A stretch of DNA of 16,007 bases from Syntrophaceae bacterium UBA2192. GTDB lineage: Bacteria > Desulfobacterota > Syntrophia > Syntrophales > UBA2192. Location of the stretch: NCBI GenBank assembly GCA_002327315.1, contig DCVI01000151.1, forward strand, positions 1 through 16,007. The letters are read 5' to 3'. Positions 7,089-13,681 of the stretch are shown piece by piece; position 1 is the first letter of the stretch; every line of letters starts with the position of its first letter. The translations under genes were made by a program, and so were the position numbers. Under the pieces are notes generated by a model. That model was not told the origin of the DNA, made no database searches, and saw only the letters and a list, made by a program, of their open reading frames with translations.

Positions 7089-7731
7089 CCGGAAGCCCCC
7101 TGATCTTGCTTGGAGCCGACAGCTGCTCCAAGTCCTGTATCTTCATGTCTGCGCCGATCTGCCCGTAAGCCCTGTTCCATTTCCGGAACTGGTTATCCAG
7201 AGTGGTGAATGCTTTCACCATCGGTACCGACTCCGGCCTCTCCCCCTTGAGCCCGCGACCGATCGGTTCCATCTGTTCGAGGAGCTGAAGTTGAAGCGCC
7301 ATGATCTCCTGCAGCGGCCTCTGCCACCATGATTGCTGCCCGTTGTTGAGCCCGAGGGCAAACTGCTCGTGTTTTTCCGTGAGTTGCGCAACCCCCCGAT
7401 TCAGGTCCTCGTACTGGGCAGAGACTTCCTTCCAATTGACATCGGTTGCGACCAGCATCTTGCGGATTTCCCGTGAATGAAAGGCGAGGAGTGCCGAGAG
7501 ACGATAACAGCCCACGAGCTGTTCCTGCTGCTGCTCATCGCCCTGAAGCCACGCACTGCGCTGGATCTGCCTCTCCTCCTGCTGTTCCGGCGGCCCTTTC
7601 GTGCCCGTGGGACCGATGGGTCTCACCCGGTCCTTGGACGAGCTTCCCACCTGGGCCTCGGCCGTCAGCGCAAACAGAAACCCCAGCAGCACAAAAACCA
7701 CGGTAACAAGCCACACCGTTGCCTTCTTCAT
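7066..7731 (-). CDS. Secreted protein of unknown function
   Basis: A 221-aa protein with a clear Sec signal peptide: MKK, then a hydrophobic core to residue 23, then a likely cleavage after AEA (residues 24-26) before Gln27. The mature part begins with a P/G/K-rich stretch (about 28-50), then becomes Gln/Glu-rich and mostly helical (QQEERQIQ, DEQQQEQL, LQLQLLEQME), with a WW pair near residue 136 and no cysteine cluster or lipobox. It should be periplasmic. No family is recognised. Its ATG overlaps the dacA stop in a 4-nt ATGA, and its own 3' end overlaps the next gene by 23 nt, so it is the middle gene of a coupled trio. The link to a DD-carboxypeptidase hints at a cell-wall role, which is inference only. 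Confidence 0.75.
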   Translation of the reverse strand: MKKATVWLVTVVFVLLGFLFALTAEAQVGSSSKDRVRPIGPTGTKGPPEQQEERQIQRSAWLQGDEQQQEQLVGCYRLSALLAFHSREIRKMLVATDVNWKEVSAQYEDLNRGVAQLTEKHEQFALGLNNGQQSWWQRPLQEIMALQLQLLEQMEPIGRGLKGERPESVPMVKAFTTLDNQFRKWNRAYGQIGADMKIQDLEQLSAPSKIRGLPGAQNPGR

Positions 7732-8687
7732 GAATCCCCGGATCCTCCCGTCGATTTCCGGCCCGACTCCATTCCCGATCCCGCTCGCATCACCTCAACC
7801 CCGGCCATGCGTTTCGCCGAGACGGGTGCCTGGACCGCCTTGAACCCCTGCTCGAGCAGGTTTCGGGCTTCGCGGAACCGGGCCCCGGAACTGCGCGACC
7901 CCAGCACGATCGCCACGACGCGCGAGTTGTTCTTTCTCGCCGTCACGACGAGGTGATACCCCGATCCCGCCACATGCCCCGTCTTCAGGCCGTCTACGTA
8001 ATGATTCGTCTCGAGCAGGTGATTTGTGTTGCTGCGGACTCTGCGGCCATATTCGAAGACGGGCAGGGAATGCATCTGAAGCGACTGGGGAAATCGGTTG
8101 ATGTAGGCGCAGGAGAGAGTCAGGATGTCCCTGGCCGTCGTCACCTGGCCCTCTTCCCGCAGCCCGCTTGGATTGCCGAAATGGCTGCCGGTCATGCCCA
8201 GCTCCAGGGCTTTCACGTTCATTCTCCTGACGAATTCGTCCACGTCGCCGCCGATGTATTCGGCCGCCGCGACAGAGGCATCGTTGGCCGACACGACGGC
8301 CATTCCCTTCATCAGATCCCCCAGCGCGATCTGCGATCCCGGGCGGATCCGCATCCGGGAGCCGTCCACCCGGCTGACGTTCGAGCTGACGTAAACGATA
8401 TCCGACGTCCGAACCCTGCCTTCACCGAGGGCCTCGTAAATCAGGTAAAGGCTCAGGATCTTGGTGAGCGATGCCGGCGCGATGGGTTCGTCGGGATTTT
8501 TCGAAAAGAGGATCTCGCCGGTGGTCATATTCATGACCAGGGCTGATTTTGCAGTGAGTCCCGCCTTGGCCTTCGGCTTTGGCTTTGCCTTCGCCCTGCG
8601 GTTCGCGGCGAACAGACCATCGGGCTGGATAAACTGAATGGCCAGGATTGCCGCAAGCAGCAGAAGACTTCTCTTGAGATGCACCAT
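7728..8687 (-). CDS. dacA: D-alanyl-D-alanine carboxypeptidase (DacA/PBP5-like)
   Basis: A 319-aa serine-type DD-peptidase that trims the terminal D-Ala from peptidoglycan pentapeptides in the periplasm. All three active-site motifs are present: SLTK (Ser73, Lys76), SAN (133-135) and KTG (235-237). An N-terminal hydrophobic signal (about 5-25) is followed by a K/P/A-rich linker (RRAKAKPKPKAKAG) and the catalytic domain. The C-terminal PBP5 beta domain is absent; the protein ends soon after the catalytic fold in an S/G-rich tail. The open frame continues to 8762, but the ATG at 8687 places the signal peptide at the N-terminus and lies downstream of a candidate promoter whose start point would be near 8760. 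The ribosome site is weak. It is first gene of the trio. Confidence 0.9.
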   Translation of the reverse strand: MVHLKRSLLLLAAILAIQFIQPDGLFAANRRAKAKPKPKAKAGLTAKSALVMNMTTGEILFSKNPDEPIAPASLTKILSLYLIYEALGEGRVRTSDIVYVSSNVSRVDGSRMRIRPGSQIALGDLMKGMAVVSANDASVAAAEYIGGDVDEFVRRMNVKALELGMTGSHFGNPSGLREEGQVTTARDILTLSCAYINRFPQSLQMHSLPVFEYGRRVRSNTNHLLETNHYVDGLKTGHVAGSGYHLVVTARKNNSRVVAIVLGSRSSGARFREARNLLEQGFKAVQAPVSAKRMAGVEVMRAGSGMESGRKSTGGSGDS

Positions 8688-8767
8688 GCGGTTGAGCGAT
8701 TCTCTCCAATCGGTTCTCGGGCGGACCCAGTCCTCCGGCACGGAAGCCGGCCGTCCAATCACGGGAA

Positions 8768-8796
8768 CGATAAAGGAAAACGAAAGGTCCCGTCAA
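8768..8796 (-). promoter_or_regulatory. Candidate sigma70 promoter for dacA
   Basis: On the minus strand TTGACG (8796-8791) is followed by a 17-bp spacer and TTATCG (8773-8768). This predicts a transcript start near 8760 and a leader of roughly 70 nt before the dacA ATG. The -35 match is strong and the -10 is partial. Confidence 0.45.
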
Positions 8797-8934
8797 GCAA
8801 TTTATCCTCCCGGTCCGGGACGGGGAAAACGACAGCGAGAGGACTCGGTCAATCTGAATCGAAACGGCTATGCGGGGGCAGCCGCCTTGAGGCCTGCGTT
8901 CAACGTGGCGACGGCCCGATGTTTCCCGTTCATC
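8797..8934. other. Intergenic region between hyi-family gene and dacA promoter
   Basis: No gene is supported here. A perfect short palindrome, TCCCGGTCCGGGA (8808-8820), lies about 12 bp upstream of the candidate dacA -35 box and could be a protein-binding site or a small hairpin. No U-tract follows it on either strand, so it does not look like a rho-independent terminator. No convincing terminator for the operon ending at 8935 is seen. Confidence 0.4.
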
Positions 8935-9711
8935 TTACCGGTACGGCGCTAACCACCCGAGGCCGTCCTCGGTCCGGCCGGCCGGCTTGTACTCGCACCC
9001 GATCCAGCGGTTGTACCCGGCCGCTTCGAGGGACCGGAACAGGTGGGTGTAGTGGATCTCCCCGGTGCCCGGCTCATGGCGTCCCGGGTTGTCGGCAATC
9101 TGGATGTGGGATATACGGCCGAGGTTATCCAGAAGGGTCTTCGTCAAATTCCCCTCCATGATCTGCATATGGTAGACATCGTATTGAATATAGACGTTGG
9201 CGCGCCCCACTTCCGCGAAGAGCGCAAGCACGTCGGCCGTGCGAACGAGATGAAAGCCCGGCATGTCCTGGCTGTTCAGGGCTTCGATCAGAAGGCGGAG
9301 GCCCGCTTTTTCGAGCGCGTCGGAGGCAAACCGGAGATTGTCAAGAAGGGTCCCCTGAACCTTCCCGGGTGATTCATCCCGCGGGGTAAGGCCCGCGAGA
9401 CAATTGAGCTGGGAGCAGCCGAGGGCCGCCGCATATTCAATCGCCTTTTCCACCCCCTCCCGGAATTCGCTCTCCCTTCCGGGAATGCAGGCAATCCCCC
9501 GTTCACCGGCATTCCAGTCTCCCGCCGGAAGGTTGAAAAGAACCTGGGTCAAACCGTTTTTTTGGAGTAAGTCCGCGAGGTCTTCTTTCTTCCAGGCATA
9601 GGGAAAAAGATATTCGACCCCTTTAAAGCCCGCATGGGCAGCCCTCTCGAAGCGGGCCAGGAATTCCACTTCATTGAACAGCATGGTAAGGTTGGCGCTG
9701 AACTTGAGCAT
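8935..9711 (-). CDS. hyi: Hydroxypyruvate isomerase family protein (Hyi/OtnI-like)
   Basis: A 258-aa TIM-barrel protein of the xylose-isomerase-like AP-endonuclease-2 superfamily, the same length as E. coli Hyi. Candidate metal or catalytic positions are Glu143 (LIEALN), Asp178 (QYDVYHMQ), Gln204 (HIQIAD) and Glu240 (GCEYKP); NLPAGDWNAGERGIA (60-74) is a family landmark. Hyi interconverts hydroxypyruvate and tartronate semialdehyde; the related OtnI isomerises 2-oxo-tetronates, and sequence alone does not separate these. The ATG is preceded by GGGAGG with about 7-nt spacing. It is the last gene of the GntR-led operon, 29 bp after the DapA-like gene. The context with a HpaI aldolase and a 2-hydroxyacid dehydrogenase favours handling a C3 product of sugar-acid cleavage. 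Confidence 0.85.
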   Translation of the reverse strand: MLKFSANLTMLFNEVEFLARFERAAHAGFKGVEYLFPYAWKKEDLADLLQKNGLTQVLFNLPAGDWNAGERGIACIPGRESEFREGVEKAIEYAAALGCSQLNCLAGLTPRDESPGKVQGTLLDNLRFASDALEKAGLRLLIEALNSQDMPGFHLVRTADVLALFAEVGRANVYIQYDVYHMQIMEGNLTKTLLDNLGRISHIQIADNPGRHEPGTGEIHYTHLFRSLEAAGYNRWIGCEYKPAGRTEDGLGWLAPYR

Positions 9712-9740
9712 CTTCGATCCTCCCGGGAATAGTAAACTCG

Positions 9741-10634
9741 TCAGGGCGACAGGAGCCCCATGTCCGTCAAAATTTTCCGGAGTGCCCGCCTCTCCTCATC
9801 GCTCATCTGCCCCACCGGTTGCATGCAAGGCCCGGCGTCGATGCCGAGAAGGGCGAGACTTTCCTTGATCACCGCGGGGAACGTCCCCAGGTTGAAGGCG
9901 ATGCGGAGCGGCGCCAGGGTGAACTGGGCCTCCAGAGCCCCCTTGAGGTCGCCGGCGATGAACTTGTCGTAAATGTCCGCGACCAGCCGCGGCGCCACGT
10001 TTGCGCAGGCGGCGATCGATCCGGTTGCGCCGTGGCACAGACCGGCATAAATCAGGGTGTCGCGGCCCATGAGAACGTGGAAGTCCTTGCCCCGGGTGAG
10101 GCGGATGTACTCTGCCGAAAGCGTAAAGTCTCCCGAGGAGTCCTTGATGCCGACGACGTTCGGGATATCCGCCAGCTTCTGGACCGTTGGGGCCGTGAGG
10201 TTCACGCCGGTCTTGGGCGGGTTGTTGTACAGGAGCACCGGAAGCCCCGTGGAGGCGGCGATGCTTGCATAGTGATCCGCCAGTTCCTTCTGGCTCGGGC
10301 TGATGAACATGGGAGTGAGAACCGATACGGCATCCACCTTGGCCTCTTCGGCGTAACGGGTCAGGAGCACCGCCTCCCGCGTCGTGATCGCTCCTGTGCC
10401 TGCATACACGGGGACGCGGCCTTTGGTCTGCTCAACGGCGATCGTGTAGAGATCCCGTTTCTCTTCCGGCGACAAACCGTAAAATTCGCCCGTCGTCCCG
10501 ACCACGAAGAGCCCGTGCGATCCGCCGTCGATGAGGTAATCGACGAACTTCCGCAAGACCTTTTCGCTTACCTTCCCGTCCGACCTCAGGGGGGTCACCA
10601 TCGCGGGGATGATGCCCCTGGGCACGAAATTCAC
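9741..10634 (-). CDS. Dihydrodipicolinate synthase superfamily lyase/aldolase (DapA-like)
   Basis: A 297-aa (beta/alpha)8 class I lyase. Visible are GTTGE (46-50), the catalytic tyrosine Tyr136 in LLYNNPP and the Schiff-base lysine Lys164 in VVGIKDSSGD. The residue that in true DapA is the arginine binding aspartate semialdehyde (YNVPxRTG) is Lys141 here (PPKTG). Together with its place in a catabolic operon, this argues against lysine biosynthesis and for a 2-keto-acid aldolase or dehydratase. The exact substrate is not determinable. The start is GTG at 10634, five bases after AAGGAGAG and overlapping the upstream stop in a 4-nt GTGA; the upstream in-frame GTG at 10670 lies inside the previous gene and has no better ribosome site. 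Confidence 0.85.
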   Translation of the reverse strand: MNFVPRGIIPAMVTPLRSDGKVSEKVLRKFVDYLIDGGSHGLFVVGTTGEFYGLSPEEKRDLYTIAVEQTKGRVPVYAGTGAITTREAVLLTRYAEEAKVDAVSVLTPMFISPSQKELADHYASIAASTGLPVLLYNNPPKTGVNLTAPTVQKLADIPNVVGIKDSSGDFTLSAEYIRLTRGKDFHVLMGRDTLIYAGLCHGATGSIAACANVAPRLVADIYDKFIAGDLKGALEAQFTLAPLRIAFNLGTFPAVIKESLALLGIDAGPCMQPVGQMSDEERRALRKILTDMGLLSP

Positions 10635-11602
10635 GGCTCTCTCCTTGCTGCCGGTTCGTTCACCGGCCACGTGGGACGCCCGCCCGTCAGGACCTCATCG
10701 ATTCCCTGCGCGGCGCCCAGGGCCATGCGCACCATGGCCTCACGGGTCAGCGCGGCATTGTGCGGGGTCAGGAAAACATTGTCCAGAGAGAACAGGGGGT
10801 TGTCCTTCTCCGGCGGTTCCTGGGCAAAGACGTCCAGGGCGGCGCCCGCGATGACGCCCTTTTTCAGGGCCTCCACCAGTTCCGCCTCATTGACGACATC
10901 GCCCCGGGATGCATTGATGAGGTAGGCCGTCTTCTTCATCAGGAAAAATTCCTTCCTGCCTACAATCCCCCGGTTCTTTGCCCCTCCGGGCATATGGAGG
11001 CTGATGAAGTCCGATGATGCAAAAAGCTCCTCCCAAGTCGCGACCGGTGTCGCATACTCCGGAAACGCCTCGGGCGCCAGGTAAGGATCGTAGCCGATCA
11101 CTTTCATTTCCATGCCAAGCGAAGCTTTCCTGGCCAGGCGCCGGCCGATCTTTCCCAGGCCGGCAATTCCCAGCACCTTTCCTTCGAGGTCCGTACCGAC
11201 CATCTTGTCCCGGATCGACCAGTTCCCGGCCCGCGTCTCCCGGTCGCTCCGGATGAAGTTGCGCGCCAACGCGATGATGCAGCCCATGGCAAACTCCGCG
11301 ACGGAGCCCGCATTGGATTCCGGGGCATTGGTCACCCAAATGCCCAGTTCCGTGGCCTTGGCCACATCGATGTTGTCATAGCCGATGCCGTGACGGCCAA
11401 TGACCCGGAGTTTCTTTCCCGCCTCCAACACCCGGGCCGGAAAGGGCGCCGTGCGGGCCAGGATGGCGTCGCAGTCCACAACATCCCTGGCGATATCGTC
11501 GGCCTTTATGCCGCTTCCCATCTTGATCTCGTAGCCCCGTGCACGGAGCCAGTCCTTCCCCTCATCCAGGATTTCCTGTGGAATTAACACCTTATACCCC
11601 AT
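10631..11602 (-). CDS. D-2-hydroxyacid dehydrogenase (phosphoglycerate dehydrogenase-like)
   Basis: A 323-aa NAD-dependent D-isomer 2-hydroxyacid dehydrogenase. The NAD loop GLGKIG is at 148-153 with Asp172 (YDP) closing the second strand, favouring NAD+. The catalytic triad is Arg233 (NASRGDVV), Glu262 (QEPPE) and His281 (TPHNAAL). It lacks the ACT domain of long biosynthetic SerA proteins. The family reduces 2-keto acids such as hydroxypyruvate, glyoxylate or 3-phosphohydroxypyruvate; with a hydroxypyruvate isomerase homologue two genes away, hydroxypyruvate or glyoxylate reductase is the likeliest role (inference). The ATG is preceded by GAAGGAGCGACC. It overlaps the aldolase gene upstream by 11 nt and the DapA-like gene downstream by 4 nt. 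Confidence 0.9.
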   Translation of the reverse strand: MGYKVLIPQEILDEGKDWLRARGYEIKMGSGIKADDIARDVVDCDAILARTAPFPARVLEAGKKLRVIGRHGIGYDNIDVAKATELGIWVTNAPESNAGSVAEFAMGCIIALARNFIRSDRETRAGNWSIRDKMVGTDLEGKVLGIAGLGKIGRRLARKASLGMEMKVIGYDPYLAPEAFPEYATPVATWEELFASSDFISLHMPGGAKNRGIVGRKEFFLMKKTAYLINASRGDVVNEAELVEALKKGVIAGAALDVFAQEPPEKDNPLFSLDNVFLTPHNAALTREAMVRMALGAAQGIDEVLTGGRPTWPVNEPAARREP

Positions 11603-12374
11603 GGTCGCTCCTTCGACTTTTGTGTTTCGTGCTGATGGCCTTCAAGCCTGCCGCCAGGATGCTGGCATCGAGGTTGCTCATGATAAGGGTGCAGCCCTGC
11701 GGGATCCAGCGCTCGAGCAAGCCATCCGGTGCATGCATTCCGAAGATCTTCCCGTGTCGTTTCGCCGCCGCAGCCACCTTGCCGATGGCCTTGTCCAGGA
11801 CATCCCCCATGAGATCGCCCGCGCAGCCCAGCGAGATGGCCAGGTCGTTCGGCCCGATCAGGAGGGCATCGATGCCCGGAGTTGCTGCGATGGCATCGAC
11901 CTCTTCAATGGCCCGGCGGGTTTCGATCTGGGCGATCGCGAGGGTCTCGCTATTGGATCGGGCCATAAAGGTCGCCGTGGCCTCCGGCCCGATGACGGCA
12001 TAGCTCGTATGGCCGCCGACGCCCCCAAAGCCCCGGCTCCCGAGAGGCGCATACTTCGACCACGCCACGAGGCGTCGAGCCTCTTCGGCCGACTCCAGCA
12101 TGGGCACCATCACCCCGGTTGCGCCCGCATCCATGATCCGCGAGACATACCCCCTGGAAAGCTCCGGCACACGCACAAAACAGCCCAGGCCGAGGGCGCG
12201 TCCGACCTTGAAGATGTCGTCCACCGTCTCCATGGTATAGGGACCGTGTTCGAGGTCGAGCATGATATAGTCGAGTCCCGCGTGATAGGCCATCCAGGCC
12301 ACGGCAGGGTTTTTCACCATGCGCACCATCGTGCCGACGATGCTCTTGCCTTCCTGCAGTTTCTTTACCGGCAT
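11592..12374 (-). CDS. HpcH/HpaI family class II aldolase (GarL/HpaI-like)
   Basis: A 260-aa metal-dependent pyruvate aldolase. It lines up with E. coli HpaI almost position for position: His43 in DLEHGP, Arg68 in VRVP, metal ligands Glu151 in QIET and Asp177 in GPNDLAISLG. The family cleaves 4-hydroxy-2-oxo acids into pyruvate and an aldehyde; GarL acts on 2-keto-3-deoxyglucarate giving tartronate semialdehyde, and HpaI on 4-hydroxy-2-ketoheptanedioate. No aromatic-degradation genes are nearby, so a sugar-acid role is favoured. The open frame extends to 12416, but ATG 12374 (MPVKKLQEGK) has AAGGAAGGA upstream and avoids overlap with the regulator gene. It lies 13 bp after the GntR gene. Confidence 0.9.
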   Translation of the reverse strand: MPVKKLQEGKSIVGTMVRMVKNPAVAWMAYHAGLDYIMLDLEHGPYTMETVDDIFKVGRALGLGCFVRVPELSRGYVSRIMDAGATGVMVPMLESAEEARRLVAWSKYAPLGSRGFGGVGGHTSYAVIGPEATATFMARSNSETLAIAQIETRRAIEEVDAIAATPGIDALLIGPNDLAISLGCAGDLMGDVLDKAIGKVAAAAKRHGKIFGMHAPDGLLERWIPQGCTLIMSNLDASILAAGLKAISTKHKSRRSDHGV

Positions 12375-12387
12375 AAGAATTCCTTCC

Positions 12388-13065
12388 TTATATAGTCTTG
12401 CTTCGTTGTTTCGCAATGTTGCCCATCATCCCGGGATAGAAATGCTCCACGACCTGCCTGCACGTATCTCTCAGATGCTCCCGCATGGCCCGCTCGCTCT
12501 TTTCCTCGTCCCACTCCAGAAGGGCGTCGATGATTTTGCAATGCGCCTCCCGGGATTGCTTTTCGATCACCACAGACTTCCTCGTAATATTGCTCGTGAG
12601 GGCGGTTAGATTGTTGAGTCGCACGGATATGTCGGCCATCAGGTCGTTGTGCGCAGCCTCCATGATCGCGTTGTGAAGTGTTCGACCCAGCGAGACGCTT
12701 CGACCGATCTCGGCCTCCACATCCACCCGGCCAAGCTCTTCCCTGATCTTCATCAGCCGGGACATGAATGACGCATCGCCCTTGCGGCAGGCGGCGAGGC
12801 GGGCCGCCATGCCTTCGATGGCCTCCCGTGTCTGAAAGATCTCGAAGATCTGTTCCAGGCTGAGCTTGCGAACGGCAAAGCCTTTGTTCGGCTCTTGTTC
12901 CAGGAATCCGTCGGCCAACAGCTTCCAGAGGATCTCCCGGACCGGTGTGCGGCTCAAGCCATAAGCCAAGCAGAGCTCGCGCTCGATCAGCCACTGCCCG
13001 GGCTGGAGTTTCTCATTTATAATCTGTTCTTTAATATCGTCATAAATGGTTTGCTTGTCTGTCAT
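12388..13065 (-). CDS. GntR family transcriptional regulator, FCD (FadR-like) subfamily
   Basis: A 225-aa regulator. The N-terminal winged helix-turn-helix (about 5-70) has the typical GLSRTPVREILWKLLADGFLE. The C-terminal all-helical FCD ligand-binding domain (about 75-215) keeps the histidines of its metal site: His131 (TLHNAIMEAAHND), His175 (EAHCKIID) and His197 (REHLRD). The aspartate usually four residues before the first of these appears replaced by Gly127. Such proteins usually bind a carboxylate effector and repress the adjacent operon. It is the first gene of the catabolic operon and divergent from tctBAC, so it likely controls both. The ATG lies only about one or two nucleotides after the predicted transcript start and has only a poor Shine-Dalgarno (GAG), so translation may be leaderless. 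Confidence 0.9.
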   Translation of the reverse strand: MTDKQTIYDDIKEQIINEKLQPGQWLIERELCLAYGLSRTPVREILWKLLADGFLEQEPNKGFAVRKLSLEQIFEIFQTREAIEGMAARLAACRKGDASFMSRLMKIREELGRVDVEAEIGRSVSLGRTLHNAIMEAAHNDLMADISVRLNNLTALTSNITRKSVVIEKQSREAHCKIIDALLEWDEEKSERAMREHLRDTCRQVVEHFYPGMMGNIAKQRSKTI

Positions 13066-13072
13066 GCTCTAT

Positions 13073-13102
13073 ATTGTATACCACGCGTTTTTATTGTGTC
13101 AA
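13073..13102 (-). promoter_or_regulatory. Leftward promoter of the GntR-aldolase operon
   Basis: On the minus strand TTGACA (13102-13097) is a perfect -35 box, followed by an 18-bp spacer and TACAAT (13078-13073); an overlapping TATACA (13080-13075) gives a 16-bp spacer. The predicted start is around 13066-13068, essentially at the GntR ATG. The -35 box is one arm of the shared inverted repeat. Confidence 0.65.
13074..13083. promoter_or_regulatory. Candidate GntR half-palindrome operator
   Basis: TTGTATACCA is a near-palindrome around GTATAC, the type of core (T-x-GTATAC-x-A) bound by many FCD-type GntR regulators. It overlaps the -10 region of the regulator's own promoter, fitting autorepression. 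The assignment to this regulator is inference. Confidence 0.4.
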
Positions 13103-13116
13103 TATTTTTATTGACA
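13097..13116. promoter_or_regulatory. Perfect inverted repeat shared by the two divergent promoters
   Basis: TGTCAATATTTTTATTGACA has two 8-bp arms that are exact reverse complements around TTTT. Each arm contains a consensus -35 box (TTGACA) pointing outward, one to the tct operon and one to the GntR operon. Bound protein here would block both promoters together. Some symmetry could simply come from two opposed -35 boxes, but the arms extend two bases beyond them. Confidence 0.6.
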
Positions 13117-13140
13117 TAAAAATACAATCGGCACTATAAT
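13111..13140 (+). promoter_or_regulatory. Rightward promoter of the tctBAC operon
   Basis: TTGACA (13111-13116) and TATAAT (13135-13140) are both perfect sigma70 consensus hexamers, separated by 18 bp. The predicted start is near 13147, leaving a leader of about 22 nt with GGAG before the tctB ATG at 13169. Such a strong core promoter would normally need repression, which fits the shared inverted repeat. Confidence 0.8.
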
Positions 13141-13168
13141 TTTCGCAAAATTTGTCCTGGAGCTTCGC

Positions 13169-13672
13169 ATGGCCAAAGCAGAACGGACTTCCGCCGTCCT
13201 CCTCGTGGCGGGGGGTGTTTTCGTCGCCGCGTACTCCTTTCATTATTTGAAACTCGGGATGATGATCTCGCCGGGCGCCGGGTTCCTGCCCTTTCTTTGC
13301 GGAATTACCATCATCATCCTCGGAGCCCTCTGGCTTCTGACGGCCTGGCACGTCAAGCCTCCGGCGGCAAACCCAAAAGCGGGGGAAGGATGCGAGACCG
13401 GCGCAATCCCCGACGAAGACGTGCCGAGAATCTGGGGGCTTCCCCGAAAGATGCTCCTGGGCCTGGTGGTCCTCATCGCCTACGGCTGGCTCTTCGAAAG
13501 AATCGGTTATTTCCTCTCGACATGCCTGTTCATGTTCGGCTGGCAGATGTTCGTGGAAAAGGAATCGTTGCTGAAGACTGTCATCATCACCGCCCTCAGC
13601 GCAACCATCCTGTACGTCCTTTTTCAATACCTGCTCGGCTTCCAACTGCCGTCGTGTGCATGGCTGCCGTAG
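13169..13672 (+). CDS. tctB: Tripartite tricarboxylate transporter, small membrane subunit TctB
   Basis: A 167-aa integral membrane protein with about four hydrophobic segments (near 8-25, 38-60, 95-112 and 115-155), the usual size and layout of TctB. The PGAGFLPF motif (35-42) near the start of the second segment is typical of the family. A hydrophilic loop at 62-92 separates the two halves. TctB and TctA together form the membrane part of a secondary, ion-driven importer of carboxylates. The ATG is preceded by GGAG at 7-nt spacing. It is first of three genes, 9 bp before tctA; the order B-A-C differs from the common C-B-A. Confidence 0.85.
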   Translation: MAKAERTSAVLLVAGGVFVAAYSFHYLKLGMMISPGAGFLPFLCGITIIILGALWLLTAWHVKPPAANPKAGEGCETGAIPDEDVPRIWGLPRKMLLGLVVLIAYGWLFERIGYFLSTCLFMFGWQMFVEKESLLKTVIITALSATILYVLFQYLLGFQLPSCAWLP

Positions 13673-13681
13673 GAAGGGGTT

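Noticed and set aside
8808..8820. Palindrome TCCCGGTCCGGGA as a rho-independent terminator
   Set aside because: No run of T follows on either strand and the loop is very small; kept only as a possible binding site.
9741..10634. Annotation as biosynthetic dapA
   Set aside because: The arginine that binds aspartate semialdehyde is replaced by lysine and the gene is within a catabolic operon, so only superfamily membership is claimed.
9819..10925. 368-codon plus-strand open frame opposite the DapA-like gene and part of the dehydrogenase gene
   Set aside because: Antisense shadow of genes with clear catalytic motifs; no protein family seen.
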